From Mallotus nudiflorus (taxonomy: Eukaryota > Streptophyta > Magnoliopsida > Malpighiales > Euphorbiaceae), in assembly GCA_947683625.1 (NCBI GenBank), contig CANTUR010000911.1:422001-486000 (forward strand): a stretch of DNA of 64,000 bases. Direction: 5' to 3'. The translations under genes were made by a program, and so were the position numbers. The notes under the pieces are model-generated. The model saw nothing but the letters and a program-made list of their open reading frames with translations, had not been told where the DNA came from and ran no database searches. Positions 1-10,579 of the stretch are shown here, one piece after another. Numbering within the stretch: the stretch's first letter is position 1; each line of letters starts with the position of its first letter.

Positions 1-439
1 TCAGTGAGGTCTGACTCCCCTCCGTTGATAATTTTTCAGGAGAGTCAACATCTTCAGACCTCAGTAGCAGGCCTGTACGCCAGATTTCTTCCGCCCCGGC
101 TTCTTTGTGTAAACTGCTTACTTGAGTCTTATTTTTATAATCTAGACACTGCAGTAGTTGTAAATTAATTATGGGATTTTATGTATTTTAATTATATAAG
201 ATATTGTATTATATTTGAAACTGGATTTGTATTCAAAGATTTATATATGAGATGAGATTTGACTTAAATCCAATTGGTGAAAATAATATTGTGATATTTA
301 TGATTTTCATTTTTGTTGCATTATATATTGCTACTATTATTGCATGTTTTATTTTATTTTTAGGCTTGCTACGGGTTCCGGATTCGAAAGAATTCCCGTT
401 CCCTAGCGCCGATCATGGCCCCTGTTTTGGGTCGTGATA
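1..439 (+). repeat. Chromovirus LTR, 3' part, plus orientation
   Basis: This stretch is the reverse complement of the left end of the LTRs at 6449 and 14548. It shares the block around GAGGTCTGACTCCCCTCCGT and the run CTTGCTACGGGTTCCGGATT, and ends in GGGTCGTGATA, a one-base variant of the family terminus GGGTCGTGACA. The LTR continues upstream of the window, so it cannot be said whether it is solo or part of an element. No primer-binding site follows position 439, so this is not the 5' LTR of an adjoining plus-strand element. Confidence 0.85.
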
Positions 440-851
440 AGAAGCAACATCATTGCAATGCTAAGCCACCAGCTCCTCATTCAGTTATTCCCACTGTCAA
501 CAGCGATCATCAGGCCTTCTAAATCCATCTCTACCCCTACGCCTAACAGGATGCATAGGGGGTAGAACCTCGTGCTCAGAAGATCAACTATCATCGATCT
601 CATCGATCGATGGAGCGACTAACGCTCAAGGCAATCAACAAGGAGCAAAAATAAATAAATAGTTCAAACAATCACAAACATCAACAGACACCCTAACAGT
701 TACGTGGAATTCCTAATGCAAGGAAGACTTTTCAAAGACATGACCAAACCTAATTCACTGCAGTAGTTTAACAGAAAACAAAACTTTGAAAACTAGGGCC
801 ACAACTCAAACAACTAAGCCCTGACACAGAACTCTGCTCTGATACCAACTT
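440..851 (-). mobile_element. Internal remnant (5' leader and Gag start) of a truncated chromovirus element
   Basis: On the minus strand this follows an LTR (852-4723) and a primer-binding site, as expected for the 5' internal region of a gypsy element. It is homologous to the leader of the complete element at about 14220-14547, sharing CTAGGGCCACAACTCA and GCCCTGACACAGAACTC. The part near 540-640 resembles the region that encodes the N-terminus of Gag. It is cut at 440, where an oppositely oriented LTR end abuts, so nearly the whole coding region is lost. Confidence 0.75.
836..847 (-). other. tRNA-Met type primer-binding site
   Basis: The plus strand reads GCTCTGATACCA; its complement TGGTATCAGAGC is the usual plant retroelement site matching the 3' end of initiator tRNA-Met. 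It lies four bases from the LTR starting at 852, the same spacing as in the complete element (14532-14543). It marks 852-4723 as a 5' LTR of a minus-strand element. Confidence 0.9.
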
Positions 852-2010
852 TGTCACGACCCAAACTAGGAGTCATGACCGGCGCTAGGGAACGGGAATT
901 CTTTCCAATCCGGAACCCGTAGCAAGCCTAAGAAAATAAAATCATACAATAAATAAATAAAAGTATGACCGAATTAAAATTTTTCTAAATCAATATATAA
1001 AATAAATACTCCTTTTATAAATGAATACATATTCGTACAATATTCAAACACAAATTCTCAGAGTATATAATATCCAAACAAAATAATACACTTCCAATAT
1101 AATAAAACTACTACTGCAGTTTCTAGAATATAATTCAATGTTCAGAATATACATTTGCATAAAACAGCCGGGACTGAAGGAACACCGATGAGGAACTCTA
1201 CAACTAAGGTCTGACGATATGGAATCTCCTGAAAAAAATAATTGAGGGGGGTCAGACCTTACTGAGTGAATTATTATACTATATATACATACAAACTAAA
1301 CCATAACAATCAGGCATTCTTATATATAATATGTATATACACACATTTCACACGACTGTCAAACTTTGCTTTTATAAATATACTAAATGTAGAAAACGTT
1401 TGTTTTAATTCATGAAGGATCCATAGAACCCTAAATAATAACAACCTCAAACAATCCCATCATCACTCTAGCCATGCAGGCTCACTTGATTCCAAATAGA
1501 GCACTTATTCCAATTTGGACAGTAGACTGGCCCCGAGACACTAAGTCGATCGAGCTCCAACAGTCTGGCTGTCAATGTGATTAGCCCCGAGACACTTGGT
1601 CAACCGAGCTCCAGCAATCACACTATTTATCACCTCACATCTCAATCAACCCAATAGATCATTCAATTCACTTATGGACAGTAGACTGGCCCTGAGACAC
1701 TAAGTCAACCGAGCTCCAATAGTTTGACTGTCAGTGTGATTGGCCCTGCAATCACACTATCTAATATACCATTAATCTTAGTCAAATCAATTAAATCAAT
1801 TATAATCACCCAATTTTAACTCTCACTCAATCCTTATCTATCGTACCGGTATGTACACGGGTCCTAGTGCTGCCCACTAGGAAGCACGTTTCTATTGATA
1901 TCCTTCACTTCGAATAAATCATTCATTCAAAAATAATTAATGTAGAACAATATTCATAATAGTAAAACCAACCATATATATATATACCTAAAATATACGC
2001 AGTATATTTC

Positions 2011-2057
<47 letters not shown>

Positions 2058-4723
2058 AAATAAAATATGAATAAACTAAAGATAAATCATTAATATAGTT
2101 AAAAATAATTTAAATGAGTAACAATAATATAACATGCATTATCTTAAAAATATACTTAAATATGCAAAAAATATACCCTAAGTACTCAAATCATTTAATA
2201 AACCATTTATGTATATAATATTCATTTAATACGTGTTTGTGTTTAATATATATTCACAAATGTACTAAAAATAAACCTAATTATCTAGCATGCATATATC
2301 AAAAATAAACTCTAAATATACCACTAATGTGCTAGGTTTAATTTAATAATAAAACATTTATTTATTCGGAAATAAATAAAAAATATACCAAAAATAAACT
2401 TAAAAATAATTTAAGTGTCAGTTTATTAATTTAACATGCAATTATTTAAGAATAAACCTAAAATCTACTAAAACTATACCTAAGGTATACTAATCATTTA
2501 ATAAAATAATTATGTCTAAGTGTACGTTTTAAAACATGTGTATATTACTCAAATGTATTAAACCTAAACCTAATTGTTTAATGTGCATATATCAAACTAA
2601 CATGCATAATTATTTAATATGCATATATATAAGAATGCAACCATAAATATACCAAAAATATTATAATTTAAATCATTTTTTAAAACATACAATGAAAATG
2701 AAAAATTCTAAATAATGCACCCTATATGCAGTGCATATATATACAATTTAATAACTCACATGTTAGCGCTCCACGAGACAAACTCGGCGGGCCTGATCCG
2801 TTAGGCCTCGGTCTCGGCGCAGCTAGACAAACAAATGACAACATGAAATCAGAATAAATTTAACGAAAATTCTAAAGACTCGATCTAGAATTTTAGACAC
2901 AGATTTAGAATAGGAATTTGACCGGACATCACGTTTTACGAGAATTCTATCGAAAATTCGGCAGAACCTCCCCCGTAAAATGAACATCTCTCTACTCAAA
3001 AGAGTAGAGCCGATCTTGCAAAGAAATACACTTCAGAATAAACACAGGATTATAACCAAAATCCCTCGTCGGACTCCAAACTACAATTCACCGACCGAGG
3101 TTCACATTTCACAGAATATTTATAAAATACCAAAAATGCCCTTATATAATAAAAATACATTTTATAAATCCAATTACGTAATTAACCCCTAAAACACACT
3201 AAAAATCAATATAAACTCATTTATTTAGAAAAAATAGTATATTATATATAATTTGAAAATAATTTACGAAAAATAGTTTTAATTAGTTAGAAATACTAAA
3301 AATTTTCAGTAATCATTTTTATATCCTAAATAACTATTAAAACCAATTTAATTGCATTTTTAACCAATTTAGTGTAAAATTACCAAAATACCCCTATATA
3401 TATATTCACTATAAATGTTCAAAAATTCACCAAATATTATATAATTACTCAAAAAATTAATTTCTCAAAAATTAATTTCTCAACATATAATTCAATAATA
3501 TCAATAAATATACTCAATTTACCAATTTATTTCAATTAAACACATAATTAACCCCTATTTTTCAAAATTACATAAACCTAATAAATTCCAAATAAATACA
3601 TAAAAATTCACAAAAATTACAAATAAATTTCTATAATTCATTTCAACTCCTATAATCACCATAAAACACAATTTCATAATTTAATTAATTAATTTTCGAA
3701 AATTAGAAAATAATAATAAAATAATCAAAAATTCACAAAAATTAAAATAAATTCCAAAAATTCTAAAAACATTACAGCATGTATATTAAGCTTCCAGGAA
3801 CAAATTTTGTGAAGGAAGTTTTCATGAATCAATCAAATTGAAGCTAAAAAAAATTTGAAACCCAAAATGGCTGATTTGAAGAAATTGAAACCTAAGCAAG
3901 TATAGACCAAATCAAGTGAAACAAAGCTTTGAATCACACTCACCAGAGCTCAAGGAGAAGATAGAGACTGACGGCATCAAATTTGGTGGCCGGAAAGTGC
4001 TTGGTCGGAGCTAAGTTGATTTTTGGCTCCTTGAAGAAAATCTGGCCAAAACTCGCCGGAAAAGAGTGTTTCAGGTGGTGGAAATGGCTGGAGGTGGAAG
4101 AGGAAGGCTGAGGGGCATAGTAATAGCAAGAAAACCAGCTTGAAAGTGGCTGGAAATGGAAGAAAATGTATTGGGAGGAAGAAGATGAAGGAGGGGTAAA
4201 ACTGTAAATAAAGGGAAGTTTTGGATTTTTGATAAAAAAATTATGTATATATGTATATATATATATATATATATATTCACACTATATATTATAATAATAT
4301 AAAATTTCACACATATTAAATATACACCACACACATATTTTAATACGTTTAATAATTTATAAACTTAAAATTAATTAATACAAAAATTAAAAAATAAAAT
4401 TAAGGAAATTAATTAAGCTCTAATTAATTTAAATAAATACACATATATACATTTTATTTTAGCACTTTAAAATTATATATGAGTTCATGCAAATTCATAA
4501 AACTAGTCAAAATAAATAGTATTAAATTATTTACATGTCAATTTCCCCGAAAATACAATTTTCGGGAAAATTTTACGTAAAGTACTTAAAATAATATAAA
4601 ATAATTAAAATTAGCTTTAAACAAAAAACAAACTCATAAAATATCATAAATATATATACAAAAATTATTAACATTGCATATCCCGATGCAATATAAAAAT
4701 ATTTAAAAATTCGAGATATTACA
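852..4723 (-). repeat. 5' LTR of the truncated chromovirus element (about 3.9 kb)
   Basis: It begins TGTCACGACCCAAACTAGGA and ends GAGATATTACA on the plus strand, so on its own strand it has the canonical TG...CA ends. It is collinear with, but clearly diverged from, the 3.09 kb LTRs of the complete element. It carries three copies of the CCGAGACACTAAGTC motif (1530-1750), the hairpins at 1863-1881 and 2990-3009, and internal (AT)n growth. It is longer than its relatives, mainly in AT-rich stretches. I saw no open reading frame of substance. Confidence 0.85.
2010..2054. repeat. (AT)n microsatellite inside the LTR
   Basis: A nearly pure run of alternating TA lies just after the block GGTATATAT. 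The same position is only a short ATATAT run in the other LTR copies, so the tract expanded in this copy. Confidence 0.9.
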
Positions 4724-6448
4724 GGCACCCATCCCAGTCCATTAATAACCTTACAATCACTGGCAGTCCCCGAGAGCAAAGGCTTCTACCGAGGCACCCG
4801 TCCTAGCTTAGCATTCAATAATCATATGTATTATGGATCCATCTCTCAATCTCTACCATGTGCACATAGTCCTGGTGAAGCCCACCAGGTAGTCCGTTCT
4901 ACCAAAATTTCTCAAATCGACTTTTAAATAAATAAAATGCATTTTAAACCTTAAATAGTAGCATTAAATTAAATAAATCATATAATAAATATAAAAATAT
5001 GAGCGCATGCATTCTTTAAGTAAACACACGCATAGATCGTTCTATTGACTTACAAGATGAATGTGAAGGCTGATGACCATGCCGTCTACCTCTGTCTCAC
5101 GGCTTCTGCTCTGATATGCTCTAAAAGAAAAAAATAACAAATCGACTTTTAAAACATGACTATGGTATCGAAATCAACAATCAACAAAATAATGAAATTC
5201 CATACTAACTCGAGGAAAACTAGACAAGACTCGATAGACAGGATATAACCTAACTAACGGTAAAAATTTATGAATATCACGTTTTACGAGAAAATCTATC
5301 AAATTTTTGACAAAGTCTCCTCTGTAAAACGAACATCTCTCTACCAAAGGTAGAGCCAGACCTGCATAAAATGCACTTCTAATAACCACAAATATCCACA
5401 CTCGAGTCGGGCTCCCAAAACTACATTTAGTCTCGACCGAGATCTCAACTCAACAAAATATCAAGAAGTAATAGCATTTATTTCTCAAAATACATATTTC
5501 ACATACACATATACTAAAAATAAATAATATATATATATAAAATCTCAATTATTCAAAAATTAAACGACTAAATTTTGTATTCCTTCGTCAAAACATAATT
5601 ATAACCTAATTTAAAACCATTATAATGTATTATAGGTGTATATATATATATAGTATTTGGAATTTAATATTTAAAATTTACACTACTTAGGTAAAAATAC
5701 CAATTAATTTATAAAAATTGTCTAAACCCCTTAAATATTAATAAAACTAATTAAAATATATATTTAACTATGTTTAGCGTAAAATTACATTTTTACCCCC
5801 TAAAATACATAAATTACATAATGTGCTATTAATACTAAAAATAATTCCTTAAAATTATTTAATCATGTCAAAAATTCATTTTCTCAAAATAAATCTTCCT
5901 AATATAATTAAAACATTTAATCAACCAAAAATTTTCTCCCAAAAATATAATTTAACCTAAAATCACAATTGGCATAATTCAAAAATATTTATAAAAATAG
6001 TATAAAAATCACAAAAATTATAATTTGAGTTCTAAAATTAATAACATTCACTTATAACCTCAATTATTAAAATTTCATAAATTTTTAACCATAATTTTCA
6101 AAATTAGTATAATTACCCATTAAATACCTAAAATTTACATAAACCTCTAATTAACACAAAAATTCTAAAACCTAAAATAAAATTAATATACTAAGAACAA
6201 TTAACTATAATTACTTTAATTATATTAACTAAACCAAATAAAACCCAATGAATCAACTAAAATAAATTAAATAAAAATTATGAAAATTCTGTAAATTAAG
6301 GAAAATTAGGAAAAAATACTTAAAAATTCAAATTGAAGCAATTTATTGGCATAATCCAACATTTACTCAAAAACAACCTAAATCAACATTCAAAATCGAC
6401 CAACAACCAGAAAACAACCTGACAACAACCTAAAAACAACATTGAGCA
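4724..6448 (-). repeat. Old divergent chromovirus LTR, left portion (split by the complete element)
   Basis: Low but collinear similarity to the chromovirus LTR family is visible. The hairpin CCTGGTGAAGCCCACCAGG at 4871-4889 matches the family hairpin CCTAGTGCTGCCCACTAGG. The sequence CACGTTTTACGAG near 5280 and the stem at 5339-5355 match the family structured block. Its left end is missing at 4724, where the LTR 852-4723 abuts. It continues at 17635 on the other side of the 11.2 kb insertion. Elsewhere the region is AT-rich and non-coding. Confidence 0.7.
6444..6448. repeat. Target-site duplication GAGCA (left)
   Basis: The five bases GAGCA directly precede the LTR start TGTCACG at 6449 and recur at 17635-17639, directly after the other LTR. 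A 5 bp duplication is standard for gypsy integrase. Confidence 0.95.
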
Positions 6449-9400
6449 TGTCACGACCCAAAACAGGGGCCATGACCGGCGCTAGGGAACGGGAATTCTT
6501 TCGAATCCGGAACCCGTAGCAAGCCTAAAAATAAAATAAAAATGCAATAATAACCATAAAAATATAATATGCAGCGGAAAATAAAATCATAAATATTACA
6601 ATATCATCCATAACAACTGGATATAATTCAAAACTCATCACATCACATATATAATCTCATAAATGTATAATCTTTATACAAATCCAGTTTTAACATAATA
6701 CATCTCTTTAAAACAAATACTTTAATTCACAACTACTGAAAATCACAACCACTGAAAATCACAACTACTGCAGTGTCTAGATAAAATAAATAAGACTCAA
6801 GTATATAATTTACATAAAGAAGCCGGGGCGGAAGAAATCCGGCGTATCGACCTGCTACTGAGGTCTGAGGAAGTTGACTCTCCTGAAAAATAGTCAACGG
6901 AGGGGAGTCAGACCTCACTGAGTGAATTACTATAATATATATACATACACTCTAAGTGATAATGCATACAGTCAACAGTATATGAGTAATATGTATATAT
7001 ACAGGCAAGTTCATACAGATGCAGAAAAATCATTTTATATATTTTGTCTGAAAATCAACTTTTATGAAGGATCACATAGAACCCTAGAGTATCGCAACCT
7101 CAGAATAATAGTGTTAAACAACACTCTAGCCATACAGGCTCACTGATTCCAAATATATCCACTTAATCCATATGGACAGTAGACTGGCCCCGAGACACTA
7201 AGTCAATCGAGCTCCAGCAGTCTGACTGCTAGTGTGATTGGCCCCGAGACACTTGGTCAACCGAGCTCCAGCAATCACACCCACAAACCACATCTCACAT
7301 ATCAATAATCATAATCAAATCAATATCCACAAATAGTTAGTAATAAAGCCTAAATACTATAGGCGTACCGGTACGTACTCGGTCCTAGTGCTGCCCACTA
7401 GGTAGCACGTTCTATTGATATCCTTCAGTGATAAATAATAAAACATTCATTCACAAATACATGATGCATGAATTTAAATAAATCAACAATATAAACCATA
7501 TATATACCGAAAATATACCAAACATAAACCAGGTATATTTTGAGTATATATATACGTCAAATAAATTCAATCAAATCATGAATTAAACTAAAAATATATT
7601 TAAAAACATTTTAAATATATTTTATTAATAAAACATGTATATAATTTATTATATACGAAAAATATACCAAAAATATACTTGAATATAAATCATGTTATTT
7701 ATGCATATTTAGTCAAAATAAAACATGCATTTTCTAAATCATGCGTCCTAAGCATATATATATAATATAGTAACTCACCTAATGCGCTCCACGAGACAGG
7801 TCCGACGGGCCTGGTCCACTAACCCTCGGTCTCGGCGCAACTAAACAAGAAATAATTAATCGACATCAGAATAACCCTAACAGAAATCCTAGAATTAAAT
7901 CTAGAGTATTAAAATACAGAAACAGAATTAGGGTTCGACTGGATATCACGTTTTACGAGAATTCTACCGGAAATCCGGCAGAACCTCCCCTGTAAAACGG
8001 ACATCTCTCTACTCAAAAGAGTAGAGCCGACCCTGCAAAGAAACACACTTCAAAAATAAACACCACCATCGATCACAACCCCTCGGTCGGACTCCAGACT
8101 ACAATCTGTCGACCGGGGTCCACAAACACAGAATATATATTCAAATATACCAAAAATATCCTTAAATCATAAAAATACATTTCATACGTAGAAATTACAT
8201 AATTAACCTTGAAACACTGTAAAAATCGATTAAAACTCATTTTATTAGAAAAATCGTATATTATATATATAATTGAAAATAATTCCCGGAAAATAGTTTT
8301 AATTAGTTAAAAATACTAAATGTTTTGTAGAAATCATTTTTATACCTTAAATAAATATTAAAACCAATTAAATTACATTTTTAGACAATTTAGGGTAAAA
8401 TTACCAAAATACCCCTATATATATATATATATATACCTAAATTACTTCAAAAATTCACCAAAAATCATACACTTATCCAAAATTAATTTTCTCAACATAT
8501 TTATCAATAATATCAATAATTAAACTCAATTAACCAATTAAATTCAATTTAAAACACAATTAACTTAATTTTACAAAATCACATAAACTTCAATAATTAA
8601 AAATAAATACTTAGAAATTCATAAAAATTCCAAATAAATTCCTATAATTCATTTCAACACTCAATTCAACCATAAACTCCAATTTCATAATTTAAATAAT
8701 TAATTTCCGAAAATTCGAAAATAATATTAAAATATTCAAAAATACCCAAAAATCCAAACAATCTCCAAAAATTCTGTAAAAATTCATACATGAAGATTAA
8801 GCTACCAGGAACAACATTTGTGAAGGAAGTTTCCATGAATCAACCAAATCGAAGCTCAAAAAAATCGAAAACTCAAAGAGGCCGAAAACTTCAAATCAAA
8901 ACCTAAGCAATTCTAGACCATTTTAGCTCAAACCAAAGCTAGAATAACACTCACCAGAGCTCAAGGAGAAGATAGAGACCGGCGGTGTCGAAAACGGTGG
9001 CCGGAGGAGGGAGAAACGACGGTGGGAAGAAATGGTGGTCCGGCGGCACCCACGGGAAGAAGAAGAAGAAGAAGAAGAAAAAGAAAAAGAAAGAAAAGGA
9101 AGGAAAAAGAAAAAGAAAAAGAAAGAAAAAGGAAAAGAAAAAAAAAGAAAAAAAAAATAAATTAAAATAATTTAATAATAAATAAAATAATCAAATAATA
9201 ATAAATAAATAATAAAATATTAGGGTAATAATAAACCCTAATTAAATAAATATACACACACAAGCTTTATTTAATAATTTAAAAATATGTATGAGTTCAT
9301 GCAAACCCGTAAATACATTTAAAATAATTAATAATACATTGTTTACGTGAAAATTTCCCCGAAAATGAAAGTCCCGGGAAAATTTTACGTAAAACACTGT

Positions 9401-9534
9401 ATATAGAACACAGTAATTAAAATAGGTTTAAAATACATATCAACTCATAAAAATATCGTATATATATTCAAAATTATTGACACTGCATATCCCGGTACAG
9501 TGTAAAAATATTTTTAAAAACACGGGATATTACA
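6449..9534 (-). repeat. 3' LTR of the complete chromovirus element
   Basis: It spans from TGTCACGACCCAAAACAGG to CACGGGATATTACA. It is nearly identical to 14548-17634. It contains the two CCGAGACACT repeats (7183-7271), the palindrome CGTACCGGTACG near 7366, hairpins at 7384-7402 and 8007-8026, the paired arms CGTTTTAC (7949-7956) and GTAAAACG (7992-7999), and an AAG-rich tract near its right end. It abuts the polypurine tract at 9536. Confidence 0.95.
9058..9160 (+). repeat. (AAG)n/(A)n purine tract in LTR
   Basis: A long purine-only run of AAG and AAAG units. The same tract is at 17150-17250 and 61548-61660. It creates an apparent lysine-rich reading frame on the plus strand that is only a by-product of base composition. 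Confidence 0.85.
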
Positions 9535-9535
9535 G

Positions 9536-9547
9536 TCTTCCCCCCTT
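9536..9547 (-). other. Polypurine tract (second-strand primer) of the complete element
   Basis: The plus strand TCTTCCCCCCTT is the complement of AAGGGGGGAAGA, one base from the LTR edge. The same tract appears at 62072-62083 in the second element and at 22157-22168 in the plus-strand element. Confidence 0.9.
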
Positions 9548-9588
9548 ACAGGAATTCGTCCCCGAATTCTAAAAACAAGATTACAAAA

Positions 9589-9969
9589 TCAGGAAGGAAA
9601 GAGATACGGGTAAGAAGCTCGCATCTCAGCTTCAGTCTCCCACGTATGCTCTTCAACTCTGTCGCTACGCCACAAAACCTTGACCATCGGAATCTGCTTC
9701 GATCGCAACTGTCGAACTTGAAAATCTACGATCGCCACAGGTTCTTCCACAAACGTCAAATCTTCATTCACTTCTACACTGTCGGGTTGCAACACATGTG
9801 AAGGATCTGAGATATACTTCCTCAACATCGAGATATGAAATACTGGATGCACTTGTGACATACTCGGAGGCAAATCCAACCGATATGCAACAGTGCCAAT
9901 TCTCTCCAGAATCTCAAACGGTCCAATATATCTCGGTGCTAACTTACCCTTCCTGCCAAATCTCATCAC
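9589..9969 (-). pseudogene. Integrase C-terminus and chromodomain-like tail (frame-shifted end of Pol)
   Basis: This 126-codon frame is the last part of Pol. It holds the GPY/F-type module of chromovirus integrases (GPFEILERIGTVAYRLDLPP) and then the block VHPVFHISMLRKY. A tail of about 50 residues ends in a stretch with WRSDRVEEHTWE, which looks like a chromodomain. Chromodomains are known to steer integration in this group. A run of four C at 9971-9974, where the element at 58840 has three, throws it out of frame with the integrase core, so it would not be made as part of Pol without frame correction. It ends about 40 bases from the polypurine tract. Confidence 0.85.
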
Positions 9970-10579
9970 ACCCCTTCATCGGAGATACTTTTAGAAAAAT
10001 GAAATCTCCAACCTGAAACTCCACATCTCTGCGCCTAGGATCCGCATAACTCTTCTGTCTGCTAACTGCGGTCTCTAACCTGCGCTTGATCACGGCGACT
10101 TTCTCTGCAGCATCTTGAACCATCTCTGGTCCAGTCAAAGCTCTCTCACCAATCTCATCCCAACTCAACGGGGATCTACACTTCCTTCCATACGACGCCT
10201 CATATGGTGCCATACCAATACTGCTATGGTAGCTGTTATTATATGCAAACTCAACAAGCGACAAATGATCATCCCAACTACCTCCCAAATCCAAGACACA
10301 CATCCTCAACATATCTTCCAGTGTCTGGATCGTCCTCTCAGACTGACCGTCTGTCTGAGGATGAAAAGCAGTACTGAAATCCAACCTAGTGCCCATCACT
10401 TCCTGCAACTTCTGCCAAAAACGAGAAGTAAACACCGAACCTCTATCTGACACAATGGACACAGGTACTCCATGAAGGCACACAATATGCTTCACGTACA
10501 ACTTCGCCAATCTAGCAACTGAATATGTGGCTTTCACAGGCAAGAAATGTGCAGACTTCGTCAATCTGTCTATAATCAC
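9944..10579 (-). pseudogene. Integrase catalytic core (frame-shifted middle part of Pol)
   Basis: This frame carries the second and third acidic residues of the retroviral integrase triad. They lie in VSDRGSVFTSRFW and in the block HPQTDGQSERTIQTLEDMLR, which supplies the glutamate. The first aspartate (AMDFVVGLP) lies in the upstream frame 10512-14318. The break is an extra T in CTTTCG at 10602-10604; the second element reads CTTCG. The protein would join viral DNA to the host chromosome. It is inactive as written because the triad is split across frames. The open stretch overlaps the two neighbouring frames only through the frameshifts. Confidence 0.85.

Noticed and set aside
6733..7146. 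Frames of 61 and 74 codons repeated at 14832-15245
   Set aside because: They are identical only because the two LTRs are identical; older LTR copies do not keep them.
8985..9170. Lysine-rich open frame on the plus strand
   Set aside because: It is produced by the AAG-rich tract of the LTR and lies antisense to the element; the same tract recurs in other LTR copies without a kept frame.
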